64,000 bases of DNA, taken from positions 1 to 64,000 of the forward strand of contig NZ_AMRN01000013.1 of the NCBI RefSeq assembly GCF_000300275.1, given 5' to 3'. Both the position numbers and the translations under genes were made by a program. Below are positions 44,195 to 53,466 of this stretch, one piece after another. Source of the stretch: Thalassospira profundimaris WP0211 (GTDB lineage Bacteria; Pseudomonadota; Alphaproteobacteria; Rhodospirillales; Thalassospiraceae). The notes under the pieces were generated by a model, which saw nothing but the letters and a program-made list of their open reading frames with translations, was not told the DNA's origin and made no database searches. Position 1 is the stretch's first letter, and the number at the start of each line of letters is the position of its first letter.

Positions 44195-44983
44195 CTAGCG
44201 TTTCAGGAAGGCCGACAGGGTCAAAAGCACGGCGTCGGGTTTCTCGGCATGGACCCAGTGGCCAGCACCCTTGATGCTGGTAAAGGCCGCCTTGGGGAAA
44301 AGGGATTTGATGTGATCGCGGTCCTTGGGATCGACATAGTGCGAGTTCGCACCCGAAATAAACAGCACATCGCCGTCATACTGATCGGCAAGCCCGTCCG
44401 TTGGCCAGCCGATGATATCGTCAAGATGATTGTCCATGGCATCGATATTGACCTGCCATGACATAGCGCCCGTTTCCTTGTCGGTGGCGACATTCTGGGC
44501 AAGGAATTGACGCACGCCCTTTTCCAATACGCCAGAAGACAGGGCATCTTCGACCTCGGAGCGGCGCGATATCGCGGAAAAGTCGACATCGCGCATGGCA
44601 CTGATATAGCCGCTATAATCATGGTCATAGGAAACCGGGGCAATATCGACCACCACCAGGTCGGCAACCAAACCGGCATCGGCCGACAGGGCAAGCACCA
44701 TCGATGCCTTGCCGCCCATCGAATGCCCGACCAGATGCACCGGTTTATCGGATACCTCGCCGATCAGTTCGGCCAGATCGGCCGCCATGGCCGGATAGGT
44801 CATTTCCGCGTCCCAGTCGGAGCGTCCGTGATTTCGCAAATCAGCGGTGACAACGTGATACTTTTCCGCCAGTCGCCGTGCGATGGCCGTCCAGTTGCGG
44901 GCCTGACCAAACAGGCCATGGACAATCACGATGGTGCCGTTGTCACGGTTTTCTTCGCCAAAGGCGTAATGGGCAAGTTTCAT
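44195..44983 (-). CDS. Alpha/beta hydrolase, YbfF-like esterase
   Basis: A 262-residue alpha/beta hydrolase. HGLFGQARNWTAIARRL supplies the oxyanion loop, VGHSMGGKASMVLAL the nucleophile serine, and GAGHWVHAEKP the catalytic histidine. The HGLFG and LRNHGRSDW patterns resemble E. coli YbfF, an acyl-CoA/ester hydrolase. I start at MKLAHYAFGEE; the longer frame adds an unlikely N-terminus. Confidence 0.88.
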   Translation of the reverse strand: MKLAHYAFGEENRDNGTIVIVHGLFGQARNWTAIARRLAEKYHVVTADLRNHGRSDWDAEMTYPAMAADLAELIGEVSDKPVHLVGHSMGGKASMVLALSADAGLVADLVVVDIAPVSYDHDYSGYISAMRDVDFSAISRRSEVEDALSSGVLEKGVRQFLAQNVATDKETGAMSWQVNIDAMDNHLDDIIGWPTDGLADQYDGDVLFISGANSHYVDPKDRDHIKSLFPKAAFTSIKGAGHWVHAEKPDAVLLTLSAFLKR

Positions 44984-45060
44984 AAAGACCAACTTCTGCG
45001 CAATTCGAACGGGGTCGATCCCCCTTAATAGCGGTGCAAACTGCGAAGGTGAAGTGCCCA

Positions 45061-45102
45061 AACAAAAACACCTCCGCAACAACGAGATGCGGAGGCGTTT
45101 TT
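45061..45102. terminator. Rho-independent terminator of the 53-residue gene
   Basis: CCTCCGCA (45071-45078) pairs with TGCGGAGG (45088-45095); flanks AACAAAAACA and CGTTTTT give T-runs on both strands. It ends the minus-strand gene at 45147 and lies upstream of the esterase gene. Confidence 0.88.
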
Positions 45103-45146
45103 AAGCGTACCGATTGAACGGTCGCAGGGTGTGGTCAGCCGCGCAC

Positions 45147-45308
45147 TTACGCGCCAGCAGCAACACCACCATGGGGTTTGTTGTGTGCGCCAAACAGGGC
45201 ACCAACTTTGCGCACCAGTGCAACAAGCATCTGACGCATAGCCTGTGCACGGAGATGTTCAGCTTCGCGCTGCAGGGCAACCAGGTCATAATCACGATAC
45301 ATTTTCAT
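45147..45308 (-). CDS. Small basic amphipathic protein, 53 residues
   Basis: A short gene easily missed by length cut-offs. On the minus strand AAGAGGAAACGGAC precedes ATG. The peptide starts MKMYRDYDLVALQREAEH and continues LRAQAMRQMLVALVRKVGALFG, one long basic helix, ending in a Gly/Ala/His tail. This resembles the short DUF1127-related proteins of alphaproteobacteria, but I cannot assign it. A clean ribosome-binding site, own terminator 45 bp downstream and coding-like composition support it. Monocistronic. Confidence 0.75.
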   Translation of the reverse strand: MKMYRDYDLVALQREAEHLRAQAMRQMLVALVRKVGALFGAHNKPHGGVAAGA

Positions 45309-45737
45309 GTCCGTTTCCTCTTAAAAGCATCCGGCGTTGTTCCCGCCGGGGTTTCGCTGTGTGTTTCGTTAAACCCGGTGTACGCCTGTTTGATCATACC
45401 GACGAGAAGAGTTTTATCACCCCAAACATGCACTCAACGCATACCTATGATCAGCAATGAGATAATTCCGTCATGCATATTTCACATATTTGTATCATGA
45501 CAAATAAGGCGTTCGTTTTGCTCACATTTTCAGGTCTGGAAACCCTCAACATCCCACCAAATCTACGATGATCCTAATATGAAGGTGCTCTGCCCAACGG
45601 TATTTCAAGTCCTGCGCAGAAGAAAAATCATCGAAAAATACTTGGTGCAGATCGATTTTTCGCCAAATGCGGTCAAAATTGCGGATATTTTCGCCAGAGT
45701 CACACCGCACAATTTTGCATAGCTCATCCAAAAGCAG
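45309..45737. other. AT-rich intergenic region
   Basis: This 429-bp gap contains the promoter of the 53-residue gene. A 61-codon minus frame (45546-45731) starts just beyond the gabD-side terminator without a ribosome-binding site. Composition is more AT-rich than the flanks. I see no repeat or RNA I can support. Confidence 0.45.
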
Positions 45738-45772
45738 AAAACGGCAATACCCGATCAGGATATTGCCGTTTT
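45738..45772. terminator. Rho-independent terminator of the aldehyde dehydrogenase gene
   Basis: AAAACGGCAATA (45738-45749) pairs perfectly with TATTGCCGTTTT (45761-45772). On the minus strand the stem is followed by CTGCTTTTGG. Confidence 0.87.
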
Positions 45773-45806
45773 ACGATCCTCCTATTCGCGTGTTCTTTAC
45801 ACGCCG

Positions 45807-47357
45807 TCAGTTGCCCGACTTAAGGGCGTAATTGAGGTATTTGGGTTCAAGATATTCCTCAAGACCCCAATGACCGCCTTCCCGGCCCTGACCACTTTCC
45901 TTGACCCCGCCAAACGGCGCACCTTCGTGGCTGGTGGTACCATCATTGATGCCGACCACCCCGACTTCCAGACGATCGGCAAGCCGTTGGATCCGGCCAA
46001 TATCGCGACTATAGATATAAGAAGACAGTCCGGTGCGCGCCCGATTGGCAAGTGTGATCACGTCATCTTCAGTGCCAAACCGATAGATCGGCGCCACCGG
46101 GGCAAACAGCTCCTCGTCAAAGCAATCTGCATCATCGGGCACATCGATCATCACAAGTGGCCGGGTGAAAAAGCCTTCGTCGGGCAAGGCCGCGCCATAA
46201 ATCAGGTTTGCACCGCGTTTTTGGGCATCAGCAACAAGGCGTTCGACCTTCGCCACCGCCTGGCGGTTGATCAGTGGCCCCAATTCCGTGCCGGGCACAA
46301 ATCCATTGCCAATGGTCTGTGCCTTGCTAGCCGCAACGAACTTTTCGACAAAGGCATCATAGACACCGTCCTGGACGAAAATGCGGTTGGCACAAACGCA
46401 GGTCTGGCCACTGTTGCGGAACTTTGAAATCATCGCGCCCGCAACGGCTGCATCAAGATCGGCATCGTCCATGACGATAAAGGGCGCATTGCCGCCAAGT
46501 TCCAGCGACAGCTTTTTCATCGTCGGCGCGCATTGTTCCATCAACCGTTTGCCCACCGAGGTTGAGCCAGTGAACGACAACATCCGAACGCGCTGATCGC
46601 CTGTAAGGGCCTCGCCTATCGGGTGGGGCAAACCGGTCACGACGTTAAACACACCCGGCGGGAAACCGGCCTGTTCGGCCAGTTTGGCCGCCGCCAAGGC
46701 CGAAAGCGGGGTATCCTCAGCCGGTTTGACAATCACGGTACAGCCCGCCGCCAATGCCGGCGCACATTTACGCACCACCATGGTCAGCGGGAAGTTCCAG
46801 GGCGTAATCGCTGCGACCACACCTACGGGGTGTTTTTGAACGACGACACGGCGATCGCGCTGGGTTGCGGGCATGGTTTGGCCATAGGTGCGCTTGGCTT
46901 CTTCGCCATACCATTCGGCATAGGCAATCGCACCGACCACTTCGCGCAGCGCCTGATCAAGCGGTTTTCCCTGTTCAAGGGTAATCAGGGCAGCTAGGTC
47001 TTCTTGATGAGTTTCAAGCAAGTCACGCCAGCGGCGCAAGATATCTGCCCGTTCGCGTGCCAGCATACGCGACCATGCCGGAAAGGCCGCGTGGGCAGCA
47101 TCAATCGCCTGCCGGGCCTCGGATGTGCGCATAAATGGCACTGTGCCAATCACGTCACCCTTTGCCGGGTCGATCACGTCCAGCGTTTCACGGCTGTCGG
47201 CCGCCCGCCATTCCCCGTTGATATAGGCATGTTTAAGGTTCCAGTCGCGGATAAGGGCGCGTGCACGCGCGCGTCCCTCGCGAATAAGGGTCTCATTGGC
47301 CTGCGGATCCGGGACGGATGATTCGGAGGGTGAATTATTCCGGGTGGCAGCGGACAT
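45807..47357 (-). CDS. gabD: Succinate-semialdehyde dehydrogenase, NAD(P)-dependent
   Basis: A 516-residue aldehyde dehydrogenase of the GabD group. Diagnostic blocks: ITPWNFPLTMVVRKCAPALAAGC, LSFTGSTSVGKRLM, catalytic-base LELGGNAPF and catalytic Cys in NSGQTCVCANR (two cysteines as in GabD). The C-terminal INDGTTSHEGAPFGGVKESGQGREGG is typical of succinate-semialdehyde enzymes. An N-terminal extension of about 30 residues is present. Start MSAATRNN is set by AAGGAAG. A related semialdehyde substrate is possible. Confidence 0.9.
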   Translation of the reverse strand: MSAATRNNSPSESSVPDPQANETLIREGRARARALIRDWNLKHAYINGEWRAADSRETLDVIDPAKGDVIGTVPFMRTSEARQAIDAAHAAFPAWSRMLARERADILRRWRDLLETHQEDLAALITLEQGKPLDQALREVVGAIAYAEWYGEEAKRTYGQTMPATQRDRRVVVQKHPVGVVAAITPWNFPLTMVVRKCAPALAAGCTVIVKPAEDTPLSALAAAKLAEQAGFPPGVFNVVTGLPHPIGEALTGDQRVRMLSFTGSTSVGKRLMEQCAPTMKKLSLELGGNAPFIVMDDADLDAAVAGAMISKFRNSGQTCVCANRIFVQDGVYDAFVEKFVAASKAQTIGNGFVPGTELGPLINRQAVAKVERLVADAQKRGANLIYGAALPDEGFFTRPLVMIDVPDDADCFDEELFAPVAPIYRFGTEDDVITLANRARTGLSSYIYSRDIGRIQRLADRLEVGVVGINDGTTSHEGAPFGGVKESGQGREGGHWGLEEYLEPKYLNYALKSGN

Positions 47358-47556
47358 GGGCGGGACTTCCTTGGCACGCGACAACAAAAATTTTGGTGAT
47401 CACGCGCTTGTGATTACAGTTTCGGGGGCACTGCTGGGACACTAAGCTTTGCGGCGGGCTAATGGCAATAACGTGCTTACATCTCAATATAAAAAACTAA
47501 AACTGAACGCTGCACTCAGAGAGACACTTTAACGCGTTTTGGAGAGAGAACCCAAG

Positions 47557-48021
47557 ATGAAGAAGCTCCTTTTTGCCGGTCTCCTCGGCACGATCATAAC
47601 GGCAGGTGCCGCATTCCCGATGATGGCACAGGCCGATGAAGCATCCGACAACGCCGCGGTTGAAAACCGCAAGATGCTGATGGATGGCATCGGCGGCGCG
47701 ATGGGTACACTTGGCTGCTACATGAAGGGTGAATGCACCCTGCCCGATCCGGTTCTGGCCAACCTGGCCAAGGGCATTGCGTTTTCAGCGGGTGCAGCCC
47801 CAGCGGCGTTTGAGCCGCAAACCCCGGATGCTTCCGTCAAGACCACGGCAAGTGCCGATATCTGGACCAACTGGGATGATTTCTCTGGTCGCTTCCCGGA
47901 AATGCAGCAGGCCGCCCTTGCGCTGGCCGATGCCGTTGGTGACAAGGGTACGATGGGCGCTGCAATGGGTAATCTTGGCAAGTCCTGCAAAGGTTGCCAC
48001 GACGAGTTCCGCACCAAGTAA
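47557..48021 (+). CDS. Cytochrome c' (class II c-type cytochrome)
   Basis: A 154-residue periplasmic protein. A signal peptide ends near AQA-DEA. The heme site CKGCH lies close to the C-terminus, as in four-helix-bundle class II cytochromes, and NRKMLMDGIGGAMGTL forms helix A. Cytochromes c' bind NO and CO and may protect from nitrosative stress. I start at MKKLLFAG because the signal begins there. Convergent with cytochrome b561. Confidence 0.9.
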   Translation: MKKLLFAGLLGTIITAGAAFPMMAQADEASDNAAVENRKMLMDGIGGAMGTLGCYMKGECTLPDPVLANLAKGIAFSAGAAPAAFEPQTPDASVKTTASADIWTNWDDFSGRFPEMQQAALALADAVGDKGTMGAAMGNLGKSCKGCHDEFRTK

Positions 48022-48070
48022 AATTTGATCTTGCGGCCACACCCGATCACGGGGTTTGCATGCAAATCAA

Positions 48071-48106
48071 AAAGGCCAGCGTTCCATCAAGGGAACGTTG
48101 GCCTTT
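48071..48106. terminator. Bidirectional terminator between cytochrome c' and b561 genes
   Basis: AAAGGCCAGCGTTCC (48071-48085) pairs with GGAACGTTGGCCTTT (48092-48106), one G-T pair, with A/T-rich flanks on both sides. Confidence 0.9.
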
Positions 48107-48127
48107 ATTATTATCCGCAGCCCCGAA

Positions 48128-48829
48128 CTAACCGCGCGCCAGCGTCACACCGCCCCAAATCACAAGCGCACAGACAATCAGGATCACAATCCCCAGCACC
48201 GGTGAGGCAAACCGGATGTTTGCAAAGCGCCCTGCCAGTTCGGCGGGCACGCGGCGAGTGCCAATCACAATCGCCCGGATCAGGTTTTCGCGTTTGACAA
48301 CCAGATAGAACAGCGCAGCAAAGACATGCAGCCCGACGGCGGCATAGATCAGGTTGATATTGGTGTGATGGATCCAGTTCATGGTGCTGGCAAAATCGGA
48401 ACTGACATAAGCCACCAGCGGCCCGTCAAAGAACAGGAAGGTATCCTCGCTGGCAAACAGGCCAGATACCGCTTGCACCCCGACCAGCAAAATCATGACC
48501 AAAACCATCCAGCCGCCGGCCGGGTTATGCCCGGTATATGTCAGTTCAGAGGTCGATCCGTTGGGCAATTTTCCGAGATAACCGATCACATGGCGTGGAC
48601 CGGTCAGAAAATCGGCAAAGCGGGCGTTTGAGCTACCGACAAAGCCCCAGATGATGCGAAACAGCACAAGAGCAAGCACGCTGTAACCGGCGATAGCATG
48701 GATATCAATCATCACCTGTCGATTGCTCCACCAAGCCGTCACAATGGCAACGACAAGAGCCCAATGAAACAGGCGAACCGGGAAATCCCAAAGTTTGACT
48801 TTCTTTTCGTCTGCGGACGGGGTGCTCAT
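48128..48829 (-). CDS. Cytochrome b561 family membrane protein
   Basis: A 233-residue integral membrane diheme b-type cytochrome of the bacterial b561 / Ni-Fe hydrogenase b-subunit superfamily. KLWDFPVRLFHWALVV starts helix 1 with a heme histidine; other ligands sit in IDIHAIAGYSVL, NWIHHTNIN and GLHVFAALFYLV. It transfers quinol electrons, often to soluble c-type cytochromes such as the neighbouring cytochrome c'. Start MSTPSADEKK is chosen by GAGAGACCC and the lack of plausible upstream sequence. Confidence 0.9.
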   Translation of the reverse strand: MSTPSADEKKVKLWDFPVRLFHWALVVAIVTAWWSNRQVMIDIHAIAGYSVLALVLFRIIWGFVGSSNARFADFLTGPRHVIGYLGKLPNGSTSELTYTGHNPAGGWMVLVMILLVGVQAVSGLFASEDTFLFFDGPLVAYVSSDFASTMNWIHHTNINLIYAAVGLHVFAALFYLVVKRENLIRAIVIGTRRVPAELAGRFANIRFASPVLGIVILIVCALVIWGGVTLARG

Positions 48830-49013
48830 CGGGTCTCTCTCTTTGCACGAATAGGGGTTATTCAATTGCGGAAAATATCGCACAGCAGTTTCCGTCAAGA
48901 AACTTAAAGACAGATCAATTTTCCGTACCGTACAATTTTCCCCTGAACCGCGCGTCAACCAACGGTTACCACATTACCGAAACCTAAAACTTTGCGAATT
49001 GCCAATTCTTTAA

Positions 49014-49030
49014 TTGAAAATCATTCTCAC
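49014..49030. promoter_or_regulatory. Fur-like box upstream of the imelysin cluster
   Basis: TTGAAAATCATTCTCAC matches the GATAATGATAATCATTATC consensus well in its right half. It lies 141 bp before the imelysin start. It shares the TGAGAA/TTTTCA words of the clearer palindrome at 54767-54791, in reverse orientation. Confidence 0.65.
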
Positions 49031-49170
49031 AAGCAGTATCAATTGGCGGAAGCAAAGTGATCAGGGTCACAGTTCCTGTGCGCGTTCAGTTTTTGAGCGT
49101 GACGGATTTTTACCTTGATCGACGGGGCTTTTGCCCTTGGCTCACCATTCAGGGATAGATGGGAACTCCT

Positions 49171-50439
49171 ATGAAGATCGCAAAGATTCTGGGTACGGCC
49201 GCACTGGTCACTACCCTTGGCGCGCAGGCATATGCCGCACCGGCCGCCAAAGACGTGCTGACCACTTATGCCGATATCGCGCATGCCGGTTACGAAGATT
49301 CACTGATCACCGCCAAGGAACTGCAGGCGGCAATTGATGAGCTGGTTGCAAATCCGTCGGCTTCGACCTTTGATGCCGCGAAATCCGCATGGCTGGCGTC
49401 GCGCGCACCCTATCAGCAGACCGAAGTTTACCGTTTCGGCAACGCGATTGTTGATGACTGGGAAGGCAAGGTTAATGCCTGGCCGCTTGATGAAGGTCTG
49501 ATCGACTATGTCGAAACCGGCCTTTACGGCGAAGAAAGCGAAGAAAACCCGGCATACACCGCCAATGTGATTGCCAACCCGACCCTGACCATTTCGGGCG
49601 AAACCATTGATGCCTCGACCATTGATGCAGCTTTGCTTGAAAGCCTGCATGAAATTGACGACGTCGAAGCAAACGTTGCCACCGGCTACCACGCGATTGA
49701 ATTCCTTCTTTGGGGTCAGGACCTCAATGGGACCGATGCCGGTGCTGGTGAACGTAAATGGACCGACTATGCGTCTGGCGATGCCTGCACCAATGGCAAT
49801 TGCGACCGTCGTGGTGAATACCTTCAGGCGGCAGTTGATCTGATGGTTTCCGACCTTGAATGGATGACCGCGCAGTGGGCCGAAGGCGGCGAAGCACGCG
49901 AAACCGTTCTTGAAGGTGATGGCGTTCCGGGCCTGACCGCGATTGTGACCGGCATGGGTTCGCTTTCTTATGGCGAACTGGGCGGCGAGCGTACCAAGCT
50001 TGGCCTGCTGCTGCATGATCCGGAAGAAGAGCATGACTGCTTCTCGGACAACACCCACAACAGCCACTTCTATGACGCGCTGGGCATCCAGAACGTTTAC
50101 CTTGGCCGTTACACCCGTGTTGACGGTTCGGTTGTTGAAGGTCCGTCGCTGTCTGATCTGGTTGCGGCCAATGACGCGGCACTGGATACCGAACTGCGTG
50201 CCAAGCTGGCGGCATCGGTTGTTGCCGGTAAAGTCATGGTCACCCGCGCGAAGGGCGGCGAAGCCTTTGATCAGCTGATTGCCATGGGCAACGAAGATGG
50301 CAATGCCGTCGTTCAGTCCTTTGTTGATGCGCTTGTCGATCAGACCAAATCGATCGAACAGATCATTGCCGCGGTCGGCATTGACGGTATCGAGTTCGAA
50401 GGTTCTGACAGCCTCGACAACCCGGCTGCTGTCAACTAA
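49171..50439 (+). CDS. Imelysin-family iron-regulated periplasmic protein
   Basis: A 422-residue peptidase-M75-fold protein. The signal peptide MKIAKILGTAALVTTLGAQAYA is followed by an imelysin domain with the GxHxxE motif in TGYHAIEFLLWGQD. Imelysins are predicted iron-uptake proteins related to EfeO; proteolytic activity is doubtful. I prefer the ATG at 49171 to one 12 bp upstream because the signal starts cleanly. A terminator follows, so a share of transcripts may end here. First gene of imelysin / di-heme / imelysin / DUF1513. Confidence 0.9.
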   Translation: MKIAKILGTAALVTTLGAQAYAAPAAKDVLTTYADIAHAGYEDSLITAKELQAAIDELVANPSASTFDAAKSAWLASRAPYQQTEVYRFGNAIVDDWEGKVNAWPLDEGLIDYVETGLYGEESEENPAYTANVIANPTLTISGETIDASTIDAALLESLHEIDDVEANVATGYHAIEFLLWGQDLNGTDAGAGERKWTDYASGDACTNGNCDRRGEYLQAAVDLMVSDLEWMTAQWAEGGEARETVLEGDGVPGLTAIVTGMGSLSYGELGGERTKLGLLLHDPEEEHDCFSDNTHNSHFYDALGIQNVYLGRYTRVDGSVVEGPSLSDLVAANDAALDTELRAKLAASVVAGKVMVTRAKGGEAFDQLIAMGNEDGNAVVQSFVDALVDQTKSIEQIIAAVGIDGIEFEGSDSLDNPAAVN

Positions 50440-50473
50440 TCCTGATCATCAGGCACCTGCCTGACTGACTATG

Positions 50474-50505
50474 AACGGCGGGGGATAATGTCTCCCGCCG
50501 TTTTG
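50474..50505 (+). terminator. Rho-independent terminator after the first imelysin gene
   Basis: AACGGCGGG (50474-50482) pairs with CCCGCCGTT (50494-50502), ending in TTTT. Confidence 0.88.
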
Positions 50506-50513
50506 CTTTGGCC

Positions 50514-50778
50514 AGGGTCAGGACCTATTAATTTGATTGGAATGGCAGAGTTTATGTTTGCGAAATCCAAGGAAAAGCCCGCTGGGCGGGTTTGCATCCC
50601 GCGCGAGGGGTTTGACGTCGGAGTTTGCAAACATAAACTTTGTCCTTCGGATCGTTCAGATTTGCACGAGCTACTTTGTCGCAAAACCTTGAAAGATATA
50701 TATCTTCCGGCGGTTTCGCTCCGCGTATCCGCACAAATCTGAGCGACCATTCAAACCAAATTAATAGGTCCTGACCCT
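50514..50778. mobile_element. MITE-like element with 30-bp terminal inverted repeats
   Basis: The left end AGGGTCAGGACCTATTAATT and the right end AATTAATAGGTCCTGACCCT are perfect inverted copies, with similarity extending to about 33 bp. The 265-bp interior has no coding capacity but holds further inverted pairs: AGTTTATGTTTGC with GCAAACATAAACT, and CAGATTTGC with GCACAAATCTG. I see no clear target duplication. A non-autonomous element mobilised in trans is the best reading. It lies between the two halves of the iron cluster. Confidence 0.78.
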
Positions 50779-50795
50779 AAAATTAGAAGACTTCC

Positions 50796-52259
50796 ATGAA
50801 CCGTCCCGCACGCACACCGCTGTTTTCATTCCCGCTCTGGCTGGCATCCATTGGCCTTGCTATTGCGCCAATCGTCGTCAATGCACAGACCATCGGTGAC
50901 CCTGCCCTGCCCGGCGGCGAAACAAGCTGGACCGTGGCAAAGGGGCGCGATGCTTTCATGCATCAATCGGCCAACATGAGCTTTGAAAAGCGGCTTGATT
51001 TCAAGCTGGGTGAAGCCCTTTTTCAAAGGTTGTGGGTAACTGCGCCAACCCGCACCAAGGCGGCAGACGGACTGGGTCCACTGTTTAATTCACGCGCCTG
51101 CAGCGGATGCCATATCCGCAATGGGCGCGGCCATCCGGTTGATGAAAATGATAGCGAGGCCGGGGCAACATCAATGTTGCTGCGCCTGTCCATCCCGCCA
51201 CAAACCGCCGATCAACTCCGCGATCATCTGGATGGCAAGCTGGCCACCCTTCCTGACCCGGTTTATGGCGGCCAGTTTCAGGATTTCTCGATCCCGGGCA
51301 TTCAGGCCGAGGGACGGGTCAAGGTGACCTATACAACAACCGACGTTCTTTTGGCTGGGGGTGAGACAGTTACCTTGCGTACCCCAACCTATGAAATGAC
51401 CGATCTGGCCTATGGGCCGCTGCATCCCGACATCATGGTCTCCCCGCGCCTTGCCCCGCCGATGATTGGACTTGGGCTGCTTGAAGCTATTCCTGACAGC
51501 ACCCTGATGGCGGCCAGTGATCCGCAGGATGAAGATGGCGATGGCATTTCGGGGCGGTTTAATCAGGTCTGGGACATTGCCAAATCAGAAATGGCGATTG
51601 GCCGATTTGGCTGGAAGGCGGGCATGCCGACCCTTGATCAGCAAAACCAGAATGCATTCCAGTTTGATATCGGCCTTTCCACACCGCTGTATCCAAATGC
51701 CAGCGGCGATTGCACGACTACGCAAACGGATTGCATGACAGCACCCGATGGCAATGATGATGAGTTCGAGGGGCTGGAAGTCCATTCGGTGATGACCGAT
51801 CTGGTGCTGTATTACGCGCGCAACATTGCCCCGCCGGCACGCCCGAACGCAAATGATGCCGACGTTTTGGCGGGCGAAAAGATCTTTGCGGCAATAGGCT
51901 GTGCATCCTGCCACACGCCGCGCTATGAATTGCCGGAACGTGCTGACATGCCTGAACAATCGGGACAGGTGATCAGGCCCTATAGTGACTTGTTGCTGCA
52001 TGACATGGGCGAAGGCCTTGCCGATCATCGCCCCGAAGCACAGGCATCCGGGCGCGAATGGCGCACCCCGCCACTTTGGGGGATTGGCCGCGCGCAAGAG
52101 ATTGATCCACATGCGAGCTTCCTGCATGACGGCCGGGCGAGAACCGTTCTTGAAGCGATCCTATGGCATGGGGGTGAGGCTGAAAACGCGCGCGGTGCGG
52201 TCACAACGCTCCCCCCATCAGAGCGCGGCAAATTACTGGCGTTTCTAAAGTCATTGTGA
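50796..52259 (+). CDS. Di-heme oxidoreductase (DUF1111, thiol-oxidoreductase-like)
   Basis: A 487-residue periplasmic protein with signal peptide ending near NA-QT. Two heme c sites are seen: CSGCH near 108 and CASCH near 366. Motifs DGLGPLFNSRACSGCHIRNGRG and LHDGRARTVLEAILWHGGEA are typical of the PF06537 di-heme family, related to MauG/CcpA peroxidases and almost always found beside imelysins. It may oxidise or reduce the iron handled by them. It starts only 18 bp after the MITE end, so its promoter or leader may be inside the element. Confidence 0.92.
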   Translation: MNRPARTPLFSFPLWLASIGLAIAPIVVNAQTIGDPALPGGETSWTVAKGRDAFMHQSANMSFEKRLDFKLGEALFQRLWVTAPTRTKAADGLGPLFNSRACSGCHIRNGRGHPVDENDSEAGATSMLLRLSIPPQTADQLRDHLDGKLATLPDPVYGGQFQDFSIPGIQAEGRVKVTYTTTDVLLAGGETVTLRTPTYEMTDLAYGPLHPDIMVSPRLAPPMIGLGLLEAIPDSTLMAASDPQDEDGDGISGRFNQVWDIAKSEMAIGRFGWKAGMPTLDQQNQNAFQFDIGLSTPLYPNASGDCTTTQTDCMTAPDGNDDEFEGLEVHSVMTDLVLYYARNIAPPARPNANDADVLAGEKIFAAIGCASCHTPRYELPERADMPEQSGQVIRPYSDLLLHDMGEGLADHRPEAQASGREWRTPPLWGIGRAQEIDPHASFLHDGRARTVLEAILWHGGEAENARGAVTTLPPSERGKLLAFLKSL

Positions 52260-52314
52260 CGCTGTATATCTGACAAGTAACAAGCCACACCAAGTGAATA
52301 TCGGGAAAAGTCAT

Positions 52315-53442
52315 ATGCTCTCCAAATCCAGCAGGCGCAACTTATTGCTTTCGACCACAACGGTTCTTGCTTTTGGTCTGATCAGCCCTGCGGCCCAAGC
52401 CGATATTCCCGATGAAAATTATCAGCCGGTTCTGGCGCACTTGCTGGGCACCGTGATGCCGCCGAAGCTTGATGACTTCCACGCGGCAACAGAAAACCTG
52501 ACCAGCGAGTTCAAGGATTTCTGTTCAGATCCCGATAAGGGCGGACTTGAAGACACCCAAACCGCCTTTCACGCGGCAATGGATATCTGGCAGGAAATCC
52601 AGCCTTGGCGCATGGGGCCGCTGGTTGCCAATGGTCGTGATCAGCATATCGAATACTGGCCGGACAAACATGGCACGGCCGCCCGTCAGTTCCGCAAGCT
52701 GATGTTTGACAAGCCGGCTCCCTATACCGATCCCGAACAGCTTTCGAGTGCCAGTGCCGCCCTTCAGGGCTTCCCGGCACTTGAAGAGGTGTTGTTTGCC
52801 GATGATCACGGCGATCAGATGATTGCGGCCGATGAAGACGGTGTGTTCCTGTGCCAATATGGCACTGCCATTGCCACAAACCTCAGCACCCTGTCGGGTG
52901 AATTGCAGGCCGAATGGCCGGAATTTGCCCCCGCCATGGAAAACGCCGGACCGGACAGCATGGACTATCCCACCGCCAAGTTCGCCGCGACCGATCTTTA
53001 CCGTGCCCTGCATGAAGGTCTTCTGATCATCTCGACCCAGAAGCTTGCCCGACCGCTTGGCGAAAATGCCGAAGACGCGCGTGCAAGCCGCGGGGAAAGC
53101 CCGCTTGCGGGGCGGTCGCTTCGCAATATCGAACATAACCTGATTGGTCTGTTCGCGATCTATGACGGCACCTGGGGCGATGTCGGCGAAGAAGGCAAAG
53201 GCCTGGCCGCGTTGATTGACAACAGCCTGCTGGATCGGTCGTTCAAGCTTAACTGGCAGACGGTAGCTAACACCTTTGCAGAGCTCCCGCCCTCTGTTGC
53301 CGAGGTGCTGGAACAGCCCGATGGTTATGCCGTGCTAACAGACCTTAAGGGGCAGATTGATTTCCTGACTATGCTTGTTGAAAACGATGTCGGCGGCAAT
53401 ACCCAGCTTGGTGGCGGCTTTAACGCGCTTGACGGTGATTAA
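52315..53442 (+). CDS. Second imelysin-family protein
   Basis: A 375-residue exported protein. The signal has a twin-arginine-like SRRNLLLSTTTVLAFG. Mature region shows imelysin features MDIWQEIQPWRMGPL, GFPALEEVLFAD (variant of the GxHxxE site; the His is replaced) and SLRNIEHNLIGLFAIY. The pairing of two dissimilar imelysins around a di-heme protein is a conserved arrangement. Start MLSKSSRRN preferred over a GTG 21 bp upstream. Confidence 0.88.
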   Translation: MLSKSSRRNLLLSTTTVLAFGLISPAAQADIPDENYQPVLAHLLGTVMPPKLDDFHAATENLTSEFKDFCSDPDKGGLEDTQTAFHAAMDIWQEIQPWRMGPLVANGRDQHIEYWPDKHGTAARQFRKLMFDKPAPYTDPEQLSSASAALQGFPALEEVLFADDHGDQMIAADEDGVFLCQYGTAIATNLSTLSGELQAEWPEFAPAMENAGPDSMDYPTAKFAATDLYRALHEGLLIISTQKLARPLGENAEDARASRGESPLAGRSLRNIEHNLIGLFAIYDGTWGDVGEEGKGLAALIDNSLLDRSFKLNWQTVANTFAELPPSVAEVLEQPDGYAVLTDLKGQIDFLTMLVENDVGGNTQLGGGFNALDGD

Positions 53443-53466
53443 AGCGCACGGAAGAGGAGATCAAAG

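Noticed and set aside
45546-45731. 61-codon minus-strand frame downstream of the aldehyde dehydrogenase
   Set aside because: It begins immediately after that gene's terminator with no ribosome-binding site or promoter. It could be a relic, but I cannot support it.
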